Shown here: piece after piece, positions 23,319 through 33,890 of the stretch | How the letters are laid out: every line of letters begins with the position of its first letter | Numbering within the stretch: the first letter of the stretch is position 1 | Assembly: GCA_016190755.1 (NCBI GenBank) | Contig: JACPPY010000092.1 | Span: forward strand, 1-35,658 | Origin: Chloroflexota bacterium | Lineage (GTDB): Bacteria > Chloroflexota > Dehalococcoidia > JACPPY01 | Direction: 5' to 3' | DNA length: 35,658 bases | Position numbers and translations under genes: made by a program | Notes under the pieces: generated by a model | What the model was told of the DNA's origin: nothing | Seen by the model: the letters and a program-made list of their open reading frames with translations, nothing else | Databases searched by the model: none

Positions 23319-24794
23319 CTAGTCAGAAACGGCGATACGGAAGGCCAGCTTGAGTACCTTTTGCGTCTCACGAGTGACCCTGGCGCGTTCGTCCAAACGA
23401 TAGCCTACAACCCATATGACGCCCTCTTGTGAACATACAAGCGGCACAGTGTCCCGCATATGCCGTGGTATGCGCTCGTCGACCATGAAATCCTGGAGTT
23501 TCTTCATGCCGGACATGCCCATCGGTTGGAACTTGTCCCCCGGGCGACGACTCCTGACCGTCAACGGTCCTCGCAAACTGTCCTGATCGATGAAAGCGAC
23601 AAGGCCTCCCTGTTCGGTGTCTCTTTCCTCCAAGGCCAGTGCATCCAACACCTCCGCTGAAACCTGCCAACCCCCTATCGCTGTCTCACCAGGTATGTTA
23701 AGAGTATGCACCCCTTGAAATGCAGGTGGCGAATTGGCACGGTCGCGCATCCCCAACTCTATGCTTCCATATCCCACCGTTAACACCGCACCTTTGAGCA
23801 GGTCGATCCGGTTGCCAGCAGGCATAGAAAGCGCCTGCATCATGGCTTCAACGTGTACCGCTTCTATGTCGCGCATCCCACCCAGCACTGTCTCCAGCGA
23901 CCGCCGCAAAACAGCTCGTCGAAGGCCCGCGGGATAGCTCGTGAGCTTCGCCTTGTCCAGCCGCAGCCCCTCCTCAGATATGTGAACTGCCCCGGGCCAG
24001 GCCTGTTGCACCCAGTTCTCTATTGCCAGGTATTCATCATGCGCCAGCCGGGACATCCTCTCAAGCACAGCATCAAACCCGGGGGCATACTGTCTCAAGA
24101 GCGGGAGTAGCTCCAGCCGGATGCGGTTCCGCAGAGGGCCTTTCGAGAGGTTGCTGCTATCCTGCCGTGGCTTTAAGACGAACAAGCGACAGTATTCCTC
24201 CGTCTCCGCGCGGCGCACAGCTAGCAACGGCCTGACGACCTCCACATGCTGCGTGCCTCGTTGCCACGTGGTCCTGGGCTCCAGCCCCCCCAAGCCCTGC
24301 ATTCCGCTTCCGCGGAGCAGGTGCAAGAGGACTGTTTCCAGGTGGTCGTCAAGAGTATGCCCCACAGCCACGGCGCTGGCGCCCACATCCTGGCAGACCC
24401 TGGCAAAGAACGAGTACCGGGCCTCACGAGCTGCTTCCTCCGCCGGGCTGTGCTGGCGTTTCCCTAGCAGGACGTCCGTTTTCTCAGCCGTGAGAGGCAC
24501 ACCAAGCTCACCGCACAGGCCGATCACATATTGCCGATCGGCATCAGACTCCAGACCCCGCATCCCGTGGTCCAGGTGGGCGGCATGCAGTCTCACGTGC
24601 AGGTCGTCTGCTGAGCTTGCTAGCAAGTGCAGGAGGCAAACGGAATCAGCACCTCCGGAAACACCCACCACCAGACTGCCGGGCGAAACGGCGCCGCTGT
24701 CTTTTATGTTGCGAAGCAGGCGCATCCGAAGTGTGTCCACGGTCTGTGTCTTATGCCCCACAGCAGTTCCGTCGTATCTCAACTTGAATGGCAT
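23319..24794 (-). CDS. tilS: tRNA(Ile)-lysidine synthetase
   Basis: A 491-residue enzyme that converts the wobble C of tRNA-Ile(CAU) to lysidine, essential for reading AUA. The PP-loop ATP motif SGGADS is at 46-51, the HLDHGMRG segment follows, and the C-terminal TilS substrate-binding region contains RRPGDKFQPMGMSGMKKLQD and FMVDERIPRHMRDTVPLV. Full length for the long form of the family. ATG 24794 overlaps the end of the histidine phosphatase gene by 16 nt; a later ATG at codon 24 is also possible, with no ribosome site clearly favouring either. It is the last gene of a four-gene run starting at 27233. Confidence 0.94.
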   Translation of the reverse strand: MPFKLRYDGTAVGHKTQTVDTLRMRLLRNIKDSGAVSPGSLVVGVSGGADSVCLLHLLASSADDLHVRLHAAHLDHGMRGLESDADRQYVIGLCGELGVPLTAEKTDVLLGKRQHSPAEEAAREARYSFFARVCQDVGASAVAVGHTLDDHLETVLLHLLRGSGMQGLGGLEPRTTWQRGTQHVEVVRPLLAVRRAETEEYCRLFVLKPRQDSSNLSKGPLRNRIRLELLPLLRQYAPGFDAVLERMSRLAHDEYLAIENWVQQAWPGAVHISEEGLRLDKAKLTSYPAGLRRAVLRRSLETVLGGMRDIEAVHVEAMMQALSMPAGNRIDLLKGAVLTVGYGSIELGMRDRANSPPAFQGVHTLNIPGETAIGGWQVSAEVLDALALEERDTEQGGLVAFIDQDSLRGPLTVRSRRPGDKFQPMGMSGMKKLQDFMVDERIPRHMRDTVPLVCSQEGVIWVVGYRLDERARVTRETQKVLKLAFRIAVSD

Positions 24795-25381
24795 TTATCG
24801 TTCAATGTCACCAGTACCGGCTTCGCAGATGCGAACATGATCACGCTGATGCTGCCGGTAGCCAGCCTGAGGCGCCGCATGGTTTGGATGGGAAACCCCA
24901 TGATGCTGCAGAGCGCTGTCAGGAGAGCAAAATAATGACTGACCACCACGACTGCTCCGGAAGGGTTATCATGGAGCACCCGCTTCACCGCTCCCGACGA
25001 TCTCGACTGAAGCTCATCCAATCCTTCGCCTCCGGGCATTCGATGCAGTTTCCCATCGCTCCCACGCATGAGGAAGTGGCCCAACGTGGCACCAAGCTCC
25101 TCTCCTCTCTTGCTCTCGAACTCTCCAACATTTAACTCTCTCAGGTCGGGGTCCTGTATGACGCTCAGGCCATGGGGCATTGCGATTGCTGTTGCCGTTT
25201 TCATGGCGCGGCGCATGGGGCTGCTGTATACGGCTGTGATGTCCTCTTCCCGGAGTGCCGGCCCCAGACAAGCTGCCTGTCTGCGTCCGGTTTCACTCAA
25301 ATCTATGTCGCTTCCCGATCCCTGTATCCGGCGCGCCTCATTCCAGTATGTCTCGCAGTGTCTCACCAGTATCAGCTTCAA
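24779..25381 (-). CDS. Histidine phosphatase family protein
   Basis: A 200-residue phosphoglycerate mutase-like phosphatase. It starts MKLILVRHCETYWNE with the phospho-His in RHCE, has YSSPMRRAMKTATAIA, LRELNVGEFESKRGEEL and the second catalytic His in VVVVSHYFALL. Members act as broad phosphatases (for example on alpha-ribazole phosphate, or glucosyl-3-phosphoglycerate); the substrate here is not defined, though a cobalamin link would fit an organism that also has meaB. Its start overlaps the stop of the M48 protease gene by 4 nt (ATGA) and its end overlaps tilS by 16 nt, so translation is coupled. Confidence 0.92.
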   Translation of the reverse strand: MKLILVRHCETYWNEARRIQGSGSDIDLSETGRRQAACLGPALREEDITAVYSSPMRRAMKTATAIAMPHGLSVIQDPDLRELNVGEFESKRGEELGATLGHFLMRGSDGKLHRMPGGEGLDELQSRSSGAVKRVLHDNPSGAVVVVSHYFALLTALCSIMGFPIQTMRRLRLATGSISVIMFASAKPVLVTLNDKCHSS

Positions 25382-26550
25382 TACCCGGCCTCCGATCTCT
25401 GCTTTCTGATGACATACTGGCGGCCGAAATCAAGCCGCTTCCTGTATGGCGGGTGATCGTAGAACAAGGCTTCCACCCACCAGCCGGGATCAACCTCCGA
25501 GAGGTTCTGGTTAGCCAGTTTCGCCATCACGTTCACAAAGCACTCAGGATTGTCGGTGAGACGGAGCGCCCAGCCATCGGCCACTTTTTCGATATGTCGA
25601 GTGTAGGCGTTGGTAAGAGGTCCTGCCACCAGTATGAAAGCACCCAGAGTACCCAGGAGCAGTGGCAATCCTGAAACGTCCCACACCCCCTGAAGGCCGA
25701 ACGGCCCGGAGAAGGCCCGGAGCACAAGGTCCACTGCATAGAGTCCTGCCAGTCCCAAGGCCGACTGTACTATCATCATGCGAAAGACATCGTGTTGCAC
25801 ATGATGCCCCAGCTCATGTGCCAGTATAACCTCGATTTCTTCCGGCGTGTAGCCTTCCAGCAACCTATCGCTGATGATTACCCGTCGAGACTTGCCCAAT
25901 CCCATAAACATCGCATTCGCTGCATTGCCCCTGCCCCGGTGGCTGGCGGTAAATACGCCCTGAATATGTGCTCCGGCCCGCTCCGCCAGCTTCTGCACTC
26001 TGTCGCGCATATCCTTGTCTCGCAGCGGCTCGCACTTGAAGAACAACCGGGTTACGAGTATGGGCCCGACCAGGTTCAGCATCGCCGTTACGGTCAGCAC
26101 CAGCATGCCGCCGAGCAACCACCAGACGGACGGGAACTTCCAAAGTGCCCAGTACACAAAAGCCACCACTACGCTTCCCGGAATGAGAAACAGCACGCCG
26201 TGCTTCACCCTGCCGGCGAGCCAATCGCCGACCTTGCGGCGGGAAATTCTGCTATGGCCGGGCAGCACAAAGGTGCGGCAGTACGAGACGGGCATGGTAA
26301 TCAAACTATGGCCCACGGCAACAACCAGGAAGAATATCACGGCTGCGACAGGGGCTGAAAACCGCGGCGCCAGGATGTTACCGGCGGCGCGTGGGACACT
26401 GCTCACGACCAGCGCTGCAAAGGCAGCGGCAACAACCAAAAGATCAATGGAGAAGAGTATCCTGCTTCGCCTGGCGTATTGAGCGGCCTTCTTCTGGTGC
26501 TCCGGGTCGAGGAGAATGCGGCATTTCTGCTCGCCCCAGTTTCTCTTCAT
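25378..26550 (-). CDS. M48 family membrane metalloprotease (Ste24/CAAX protease-like)
   Basis: A 390-residue integral membrane zinc protease. Several transmembrane segments precede the catalytic motif HELGHH at 245-250, which binds zinc with a downstream Glu in HIEKVADGWAL (E-x-x-A-D). The long N-terminal membrane region and the loop NAANAMFMGLGKSRRVII before the motif are typical of Ste24p-type (CAAX prenyl protease 1-like) members rather than short HtpX. In bacteria these proteins are thought to act in membrane-protein quality control. The start overlaps the DUF2344 gene stop by 4 nt and its stop overlaps the phosphatase start by 4 nt. Confidence 0.92.
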   Translation of the reverse strand: MKRNWGEQKCRILLDPEHQKKAAQYARRSRILFSIDLLVVAAAFAALVVSSVPRAAGNILAPRFSAPVAAVIFFLVVAVGHSLITMPVSYCRTFVLPGHSRISRRKVGDWLAGRVKHGVLFLIPGSVVVAFVYWALWKFPSVWWLLGGMLVLTVTAMLNLVGPILVTRLFFKCEPLRDKDMRDRVQKLAERAGAHIQGVFTASHRGRGNAANAMFMGLGKSRRVIISDRLLEGYTPEEIEVILAHELGHHVQHDVFRMMIVQSALGLAGLYAVDLVLRAFSGPFGLQGVWDVSGLPLLLGTLGAFILVAGPLTNAYTRHIEKVADGWALRLTDNPECFVNVMAKLANQNLSEVDPGWWVEALFYDHPPYRKRLDFGRQYVIRKQRSEAGY

Positions 26551-27233
26551 CTCCTCTGTCCGCGTGGCGTCTCAAGAAACAGCCTGGTACGGTGTATGAC
26601 CTTCGGAGGGTGTGTGAAGCCAAGAGCAGCCAAAACCTGTTCGGGCCTCCCGGCGCCGGACGGATCGCTGCGCAGCTTCATGCCGATGACAACATCATCC
26701 CCGTTCTGGCCGATTAGCCAGAGGCCGCTAATCAACGGCCGCAAGTCATATGTGCGCACACTATTATCCCTGGTGTGGTGCCAGGCAATATTACGCTCAG
26801 CGACAAGCTTGCTTATGGCGCCGCTAACGTCCGCCGGGCCTTCCAGCTTACCAGCTATCACACGGTACTCTGCGAAGCGCACCTGGGACTGAAGCGAAGG
26901 CATATCTAACGGCACGACAGAGGCGTCGTAAACCTCGATCCCCGGCGGCATCTGCCTGCGCAAGGCCTGCAGAAAGGTCTGCGGCGCCACCCATCGACTG
27001 AGATACACATCCATGATCTCAGCCTCACTGGTCACGCTGACCGCCAGCGGCGCAGCCATAGAGATGCGAGGGTGTGGAGTGAACCCCTGGGAATAAGCCA
27101 GCGGCAGTCCGGCCCGCCGTAAGGCCCGCTCCCAGGAACGCATCAGGTCCAGATGCGAGATATGGGCCAGCGCTTCGCCCCGGCCAAACCTCGCCCGAAC
27201 GCGCTGCGGCGTAACCTGTTCCGGATTCCTCAT
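26547..27233 (-). CDS. DUF2344 (TIGR03936) radical SAM-associated protein
   Basis: A 228-residue protein of the DUF2344 family. The signature start is RVRARFGRGEALAHISHLDL followed by WERALRRAGLPLAYSQGFTPHPRISMAAPL, and the middle carries LQALRRQMPPGIEVYDASVVPL. In many bacteria this domain is fused to, or adjacent to, a B12-binding radical SAM protein (TIGR03960) and was once linked to tRNA-related modification. Here no radical SAM gene is next to it: the neighbour upstream is the divergent tsaD. It is the first gene of the unit that includes the M48 protease, phosphatase and tilS, so a role linked to tRNA or translation is suggested by company only. Confidence 0.88.
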   Translation of the reverse strand: MRNPEQVTPQRVRARFGRGEALAHISHLDLMRSWERALRRAGLPLAYSQGFTPHPRISMAAPLAVSVTSEAEIMDVYLSRWVAPQTFLQALRRQMPPGIEVYDASVVPLDMPSLQSQVRFAEYRVIAGKLEGPADVSGAISKLVAERNIAWHHTRDNSVRTYDLRPLISGLWLIGQNGDDVVIGMKLRSDPSGAGRPEQVLAALGFTHPPKVIHRTRLFLETPRGQRR

Positions 27234-27458
27234 TTCGTCTCCCGCTGTGCTACCGGTTTAGAACTGCACGCACATGAAAAGTACGACATACACCGTGTTT
27301 TGTTACCCGGCACTCCCTTCCACCTAACAAGGATATGATAGCAAAGCTAGGAACGCGGCGCAAAGCTAAGGACAGGAAGGACAGCGGCCGAAGCCTGACC
27401 CAATGGATCAATACAACGCACGCGCCAGTCTCCGCCAAGGCCCAAACGTAGATTGTAG

Positions 27459-27464
27459 TACAAT
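27459..27464 (+). promoter_or_regulatory. Candidate -10 element just before tsaD
   Basis: TACAAT ends 7 nt before the tsaD ATG at 27472, so transcription from it would start at or beside the start codon and yield a leaderless mRNA. No Shine-Dalgarno sequence precedes this ATG, which fits. The -35 region is a poor match, so confidence is limited. Confidence 0.4.
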
Positions 27465-27471
27465 ACTGGAC

Positions 27472-28455
27472 ATGAAGGTCCTCGGCATAGAAACCTCTTG
27501 CGATGAAACGGCCGCCTCCGTGGTGGAGGATGGCGACTGTATCCTGTCCAACGTCGTTGCGTCTCAGGTCGACATACACTCCAGGTACGGCGGAATAGTG
27601 CCTGAGGTGGCCTCGCGCCAGCATCTACTGTCGATTGTGCCGATTGTGCGCCAGGCCATGGACCAGGCCGGCGTGACACATAGGGACCTCTCGGCAGTGG
27701 CGGTCACCGTCGGCCCAGGGCTTATTGGTTCCTTGCTCGTGGGAGCCAATTTCGCCAAAGGACTCGCCGCATCCTGGGGATTGCGACTCATCGGCGTCAA
27801 CCATCTTGAAGCTCACATTTACGCCAACTGGCTGGAGAGGGAAGTCTCTCCTGAGTTCCCTGCGCTTTGCCTGATCGTTTCAGGCGGACACACGGATCTT
27901 GTGCTGATGGCGGGCCACGGCCACTATAGACTACTGGGCAGGACCAGGGACGACGCAGCCGGGGAAGCGTTCGACAAGGCGGCTAGAATACTCGGCTTGG
28001 GCTACCCTGGAGGACCGGCCATACAGCAAGCCGCAAGCGAAGGCAATCCCGCTGTTGTGCTGCCACGGGCGTGGTTGAAAGGAACAAATGACTTTTCGTT
28101 CAGCGGATTGAAGACCGCACTATTCCATCTAATACGAAAAACAAAACACGACTCCGGTTTTGCAACACAGGACGTTGCTGCCGCTTTCCAGGAGGCTGTG
28201 GTGGACGTGCTGGTCAGCAAGACAGTCGAGGCAGCAATTAGAAACGGTGTATCCCGAATACTCCTCGCCGGTGGTGTGGCATCAAATCAACTGCTGCGCA
28301 GCCGCATGCTGAAAGCCTCGCCAGTACCCGTCGTCATACCGGAGCCGGCACTTTGCACCGACAACGCCGCCATGGTTGCTAGCTGTGGGCACTACCGCTT
28401 CTGCTATGCCGCCGGCCCGAACCTCGATGTATCCGCCAGCCTCAGCCTTACCTGA
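27472..28455 (+). CDS. tsaD: tRNA N6-threonylcarbamoyladenosine synthase subunit TsaD
   Basis: A 327-residue Kae1/TsaD protein that transfers the threonylcarbamoyl group to A37 of ANN-decoding tRNAs, with TsaB and TsaE as partners. [20 protein letters not shown] starts the ASKHA fold, the metal ligands are in [11 protein letters not shown] (His111, His115), and SGGHTDL and [13 protein letters not shown] follow. ATG 27472 is chosen because the family motif begins there; the frame extends upstream to 27403 without family sequence. No Shine-Dalgarno is visible. It is divergent from the DUF2344-tilS unit and its end overlaps the convergent DUF2851 gene by 8 bp. Confidence 0.96.
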   Translation: MKVLGIETSCDETAASVVEDGDCILSNVVASQVDIHSRYGGIVPEVASRQHLLSIVPIVRQAMDQAGVTHRDLSAVAVTVGPGLIGSLLVGANFAKGLAASWGLRLIGVNHLEAHIYANWLEREVSPEFPALCLIVSGGHTDLVLMAGHGHYRLLGRTRDDAAGEAFDKAARILGLGYPGGPAIQQAASEGNPAVVLPRAWLKGTNDFSFSGLKTALFHLIRKTKHDSGFATQDVAAAFQEAVVDVLVSKTVEAAIRNGVSRILLAGGVASNQLLRSRMLKASPVPVVIPEPALCTDNAAMVASCGHYRFCYAAGPNLDVSASLSLT

Positions 28456-29767
28456 CAATCGGACAGGAGCCGCACCTTTCGGACTGGCAAAACAGCGCAT
28501 TGAGGTACTGTAACCCCTGCTGCTGACAGGCGGAAAGCACAGGAGCTTCTCCATTCCAGATGTACCTGCCCAGCCGCGCCGTAATGCGGTTCTCCGCCAG
28601 TGGCGGATAGGAAGAATACATCCCAAGGGCATGCCTTTGTAGCTGTCTGTTATGCTGCAACCCCGCCCAGGAGACGGTGAACGGAAGAAAGACGTTTATG
28701 ACCATCTCCCTTGCCCTGGCACGACCCAGTAATGCCGTGGGGTTTTCAATCTCCACGCCAAAATCGGCGTGGTCGGCCCAGTAGCCATCGGCCGGGACCA
28801 GAACGGCCGGCTCAAGCTGGCCGGCAGCATTGTCAACAGGTGCCTCGCGCACCAGGTTCAGTACCCACCGGTCGAACTGGCGAGGCGGCCGCGCCAGCGA
28901 TTCCATGGCCGCCAGCCGCCGCATGGGGAAGTTCGCTGGCCTGACATGGAACAGGTCCCAGTCCCGTTCATTCATTGCCGGGCTCAACCCCAGAGTGCGC
29001 CAGGCCGTTTCCAACTCCATCACCCACACCTGGGCCTCTAAGGCAGGCACACGTTGCGAGGGTAGCAGCCCGGCCCGGCCCAGGAGCAAAGCCTGCCTTT
29101 CCGCCCGGTCCGTCAGGGACTGCAAGTCGCTGAGATGGACATGCCGCGACAGGGTAAAAAAGGGCTCCTTGTTACGCGCATAACCAAGAGCACCCATGGT
29201 CCAGGCGTAAAGCGCCTCAGAGTAACCATCGCGCTTGATTGCTTGAAGTGCAGCCTCGCACTTCATATAGAACCTGCGTTTGCCCAGCCAGGTGAGCCTC
29301 CGGGAAAGTGTTCGCGCACCCTGCCTCTCCGAGAGGGCATAACATGGGCGAAGGTCAATCCGTGGTTCAGTACCAAACGGCTGGGGACAGAGCATCGCGC
29401 TGTCCAGGTGGTTCTCCAGGGATACGGCAGGCACGGAGGCTCCCGTGGCAAGCCTGGCAATGTATCCCGGGTTATCGCGAAGAACAACGTGCAGCACCAC
29501 GCCGTCGTATCGTGGGTCATGGTCGTGCCCGTGCTGGTGCCAGTCTTCGGACCTCACGTGCAGTTCGACATCGCCGTGCGTGAGCCCCCCGCCGTGCCAC
29601 ACAATGGTAGCGCCAAGGAAATCGGGGCCACGGCCATCACCGGGCGCACCCGGGTTCAGCACGCGAAAGGCCCGTCCATCAGCGGTGGTAAGGAGCCTGC
29701 CGCACAGGCCACCACGACCCCACAAGGCCTGCATCCGGGCTTCAGCCATGACCACCTGTTCCAACAT
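28448..29767 (-). CDS. DUF2851 family protein
   Basis: A protein of about 439 residues belonging to DUF2851, whose biochemical role is unknown. Recognisable segments are [20 protein letters not shown] with [20 protein letters not shown] near the N-terminus, [20 protein letters not shown] (His/Asp-rich, nuclease-like in appearance) and a C-terminal Cys cluster [10 protein letters not shown] that may bind metal. The start is uncertain: GGAGG (29769-29773) lies only 1 nt from ATG 29767 but 4 nt from the next codon, TTG 29764; ATG 29749 is also possible. The open frame continues upstream to 29902 without family sequence. It converges on tsaD and lies 146 bp downstream of the XRE-type regulator. 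Confidence 0.85.
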   Translation of the reverse strand: MLEQVVMAEARMQALWGRGGLCGRLLTTADGRAFRVLNPGAPGDGRGPDFLGATIVWHGGGLTHGDVELHVRSEDWHQHGHDHDPRYDGVVLHVVLRDNPGYIARLATGASVPAVSLENHLDSAMLCPQPFGTEPRIDLRPCYALSERQGARTLSRRLTWLGKRRFYMKCEAALQAIKRDGYSEALYAWTMGALGYARNKEPFFTLSRHVHLSDLQSLTDRAERQALLLGRAGLLPSQRVPALEAQVWVMELETAWRTLGLSPAMNERDWDLFHVRPANFPMRRLAAMESLARPPRQFDRWVLNLVREAPVDNAAGQLEPAVLVPADGYWADHADFGVEIENPTALLGRARAREMVINVFLPFTVSWAGLQHNRQLQRHALGMYSSYPPLAENRITARLGRYIWNGEAPVLSACQQQGLQYLNALFCQSERCGSCPIVR

Positions 29768-29913
29768 GCCTCCTTTTTCACGCCAGGGTCTACGGTGCGG
29801 CAGTCCTCCTGCTGGCAGGACAGTGTACCAAAGCCGAGAATGGAAGGAGCTTCGGGATGTCCCACGTGCCCGCTTAACCGATATCGCGCAAGATAGGCCC
29901 ATCGACTGTCATT

Positions 29914-30168
29914 TCATGGCTTTCCACCGACTGCATCGTTGCTTGCCTCTTCAACGCCGTATTGGAAGCCGGATTGCTCAGCAACAATGTTGAGCAGTGT
30001 GTGCGATGCCCCGCGGGGCTGGTACAGTCCGACCTCCCACTCGCTAATCGTCTGCTGCCGGACGCCCAATTGCCGGGCCATTTCCTCCTGGGTAGCCTTG
30101 AGGTGGTATCTCAGGGCCCGGACACGCTTCCCATCCCACTTTTGGCGTGGCTGTTTTCGCTTTTTCAT
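29914..30168 (-). CDS. XRE-type helix-turn-helix protein
   Basis: An 84-residue DNA-binding protein. A very basic N-terminus (KKRKQPRQKWDGKRVR) leads to a lambda repressor-like helix-turn-helix, ALRYHLKATQEEMARQLGVR followed by QQTISEWEVGLYQPRG, with further helices to about residue 70. Such proteins act as small repressors. No ribosome site is clear before ATG 30168. It is divergent from groES, with about 280 bp between the two genes, and upstream of the DUF2851 gene, which it might control. Nothing in the sequence shows its target. Confidence 0.85.
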   Translation of the reverse strand: MKKRKQPRQKWDGKRVRALRYHLKATQEEMARQLGVRQQTISEWEVGLYQPRGASHTLLNIVAEQSGFQYGVEEASNDAVGGKP

Positions 30169-30341
30169 ATGTTCAAACGGCTCGAACGGCTATATGCCTT
30201 TAGCTTACACGGTACAGTGTAGCGGCGTCAATGAACAGGCGAAAGGGTAATAAGGCTTATAACAGGGCATATCAATAGTTTCATCAGCCATGTTTCTGGC
30301 TGTAGTTTGATGTTATTTACTGTAGTTGCCAGTCCTTGCCC

Positions 30342-30370
30342 TTGCATGGAGCGATACGGTGCGCTATTAT
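30342..30370 (+). promoter_or_regulatory. groESL promoter
   Basis: TTGCAT (30342-30347) and TATTAT (30365-30370) with an ideal 17-bp spacer form a sigma-70-type promoter. The predicted start of transcription (about 30377) falls within the CIRCE element, the arrangement expected for HrcA repression. Confidence 0.7.
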
Positions 30371-30373
30371 TGG

Positions 30374-30400
30374 CTGGCACTCTCGCTGCGAGAGTGCTAA
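30374..30400. promoter_or_regulatory. CIRCE operator (HrcA binding site)
   Basis: CTGGCACTC (30374-30382), a 9-bp spacer, then GAGTGCTAA (30392-30400). The right arm is a perfect match to the CIRCE consensus; the left arm differs at two of nine positions from TTAGCACTC. It overlaps the predicted transcription start of groESL. HrcA itself is not encoded in the window. Confidence 0.92.
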
Positions 30401-30444
30401 TGATTTAACCCGAAACCATATTATCCAGGAAAGGAGGATAAAGC

Positions 30445-30741
30445 ATGGCTATTAAGGTCCAACCTCTGGCCGACAGAGTACTGGTGAAGCCGGCCCCGAG
30501 GGAGGAGGTTACCAAGAGTGGCATTGTCCTGCCAGATACGGCCAAGGAAAAGCCCCAGGAAGGTGATGTCGTGGCAATTGGCCCGGGCAGAGTGGACGAA
30601 AAGGGTAACCGCATTCCGATGGAAATCAAGAAAGGCGATAAGATCATATACGCCAAGTACGCCGGGACTGAGATCAAGGTCGACGGCGACGATTACATCA
30701 TCCTGCGCGAAAGCGATATACTTGCCGTAAGGGGCAAGTAA
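30445..30741 (+). CDS. groES: Co-chaperonin GroES
   Basis: A 98-residue GroES with the standard start [20 protein letters not shown], the mobile loop [20 protein letters not shown] and the conserved C-terminal [17 protein letters not shown]. It caps the GroEL ring during ATP-dependent folding. AAAGGAGG upstream of ATG 30445 gives a strong ribosome site. groEL follows after 36 nt with its own AAGGAGGAG, so the pair is a standard bicistronic heat-shock operon under the CIRCE element. Confidence 0.98.
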   Translation: MAIKVQPLADRVLVKPAPREEVTKSGIVLPDTAKEKPQEGDVVAIGPGRVDEKGNRIPMEIKKGDKIIYAKYAGTEIKVDGDDYIILRESDILAVRGK

Positions 30742-30768
30742 CAACCACACAAGCCATACATTAACTAA

Positions 30769-32391
<1,623 letters not shown>

Positions 32392-32408
32392 GACAAACTC
32401 CAGTAGTT

Positions 32409-32443
32409 AAAATGGGGCAGCCGCCACTCGGCTGCCCCATTTT
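32409..32443 (+). terminator. Terminator of groESL
   Basis: A perfect 15-bp stem (32409-32423 AAAATGGGGCAGCCG; 32429-32443 CGGCTGCCCCATTTT) with a 5-nt loop CCACT, followed by GTTCTTC. Because the stem ends in A- and T-runs on both sides, it can also terminate transcription of the convergent glycoside hydrolase-like gene ending at 32487. Confidence 0.92.
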
Positions 32444-32486
32444 GTTCTTCACATCCAGGGCGCCCCACGAGCCTGGGATGCGCAGT

Positions 32487-33890
32487 TCAGATTGAAGCCT
32501 CAGCGGCACGATATGCCATATCCAGCACCAGTGTCGCCATACCGAAGGAACGCGCCCTTTTGCCGCGTCCCGTACGTGAGTCATAGTACTCGCGAAACCC
32601 TGAGCGGCGCACCATCAGACATGTCTTCTCCGCCAGCTCGCATGCCAGTTCCGAGTACCGGCGACCCCTGTGAGGGAACCGATGGGACTGCTTGATCAGC
32701 CCCTTCATGATAAACCAGTTGAGATATACCCACGTCTGGAGTCCGCGCCATATGGCCGTGTTCCTCCAACCAGCCTCCGGAGAACCCAGAGGCTCCGCGG
32801 GGATCGGGTATGGTAGCCAGTACCGCAAGGTGTTCGCCATATGTTCCTCAACCAACCTTTGCACTTGGCCCTCGGATATCGTATTGAGCAATAGGGGAAG
32901 GAAGGTCGAGAAGGTGTTCACCTTTATCTGCTTATCACCATTCCACCTGGCGTCCAGACTATAGAACAGACCCGTCTCAGGATCATACATCTTGTCCAGT
33001 ATCAGCGCCTCGACCCTGATGGCCAGGGATGCAAAGGCATCTCCCTCATTTTGTTCATCGGCCGCCCGGCATAGCTCGGCCAGGACGCCAAGGTTGCTCG
33101 CATAAACACAATTGAATAGCAGGTCCTTGACACGGAACATATTGGTCTGAACAATCCGGTCTATTTGCCAATCCAGAGCCTTGTGCTGCCTGATCAGCCG
33201 GGCTATTGGAAGCAGTTTCAGTCCGAAACCGGTGGGACTCCCGTAGATCTCGTCGTACTCCCTGCTCCGATCTTTGCCGGACTCGTAGGAGTGTATGATC
33301 TCGACCAGGCAGCCGTCGCTTTTAGACCTCGTGCATTCAATGTACTTGTAATAGGACTTGACTGCCGGTAGTACCTCTTGAAGGAACCCTTTGTCCTCTC
33401 CCGCCAGACAGGCTGCCTGCACTGCCTCGGCCAATACAGGCGGTTGCAGATAGGGTGTGGCCGCACCGGATGGGAAGGAGCGCACCGCAACCCTATCCAG
33501 CAGGCTGGCCCTAGCAGGGTTGAATATCTGGTGGGGAATGAAGCCGACGCTGTCCTGAGCGGCCAGCAGACTCCGGATTTCCATCCGCGACAGGTTGGCG
33601 TCGATGTGCGACAGCGCAACAGCGTGCGCGCAGGAGTCCCAGAACCACTGGTGCGGATATCGTGGTCTGAAAAGCAAGCCCGGATCACGCACCAGCGACG
33701 GCGCATGGTATACCCACTCGCGGCCTGCTGCATCCCTCCGCGAGGTTCTGTTCCGGGCCAGCACCTCGCCTACACTACGCTTCAGCCACTCCAGGTCAGT
33801 CTCGTCTGGGAACCGGGCCACTCCGGGCTCCTTGTAAGGCTGCACGCGCGCCGCTTCAGGGTTTGGCCGCAGGAGCGTTGTCAGACTCAA
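32487..33890 (-). CDS. Glycoside hydrolase-like alpha/alpha-barrel protein (MGH1/GH63-like)
   Basis: A protein of about 467 residues resembling the mannosylglycerate hydrolase/GH63 type (alpha/alpha)6 barrel. Family hallmarks are YPHQWFWDSCAHAVALSHID near residue 100, LLAAQDSVGFIPHQIFNPAR, YDEIYGSPTGFG, ARWNGDKQIKVNTFSTFLPL and the C-terminal EYYDSRTGRGKRARSFGMAT with W-L-N-W-F segments. Hydrolysis of a glucosyl- or mannosyl-linked solute or glycan is inferred; the true substrate is unknown. The frame opens at TTG 33890, overlapping the gyrA end by 35 bp; GTG 33845, 10 nt after the gyrA stop, is an alternative and neither has a clear ribosome site. It is in the same direction as gyrA and may be translated from the same message. 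Confidence 0.85.
   Translation of the reverse strand: MSLTTLLRPNPEAARVQPYKEPGVARFPDETDLEWLKRSVGEVLARNRTSRRDAAGREWVYHAPSLVRDPGLLFRPRYPHQWFWDSCAHAVALSHIDANLSRMEIRSLLAAQDSVGFIPHQIFNPARASLLDRVAVRSFPSGAATPYLQPPVLAEAVQAACLAGEDKGFLQEVLPAVKSYYKYIECTRSKSDGCLVEIIHSYESGKDRSREYDEIYGSPTGFGLKLLPIARLIRQHKALDWQIDRIVQTNMFRVKDLLFNCVYASNLGVLAELCRAADEQNEGDAFASLAIRVEALILDKMYDPETGLFYSLDARWNGDKQIKVNTFSTFLPLLLNTISEGQVQRLVEEHMANTLRYWLPYPIPAEPLGSPEAGWRNTAIWRGLQTWVYLNWFIMKGLIKQSHRFPHRGRRYSELACELAEKTCLMVRRSGFREYYDSRTGRGKRARSFGMATLVLDMAYRAAEASI

Noticed and set aside
29135-29896. A 253-codon plus-strand frame opposite DUF2851
   Set aside because: No recognisable family character; it mirrors the codon pattern of the real gene on the other strand.
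30285-30302. CAGCCA-N6-TGGCTG hairpin between the XRE gene and groES
   Set aside because: Only 6 bp, no T-run, and not close to a promoter element; not enough to call a site.
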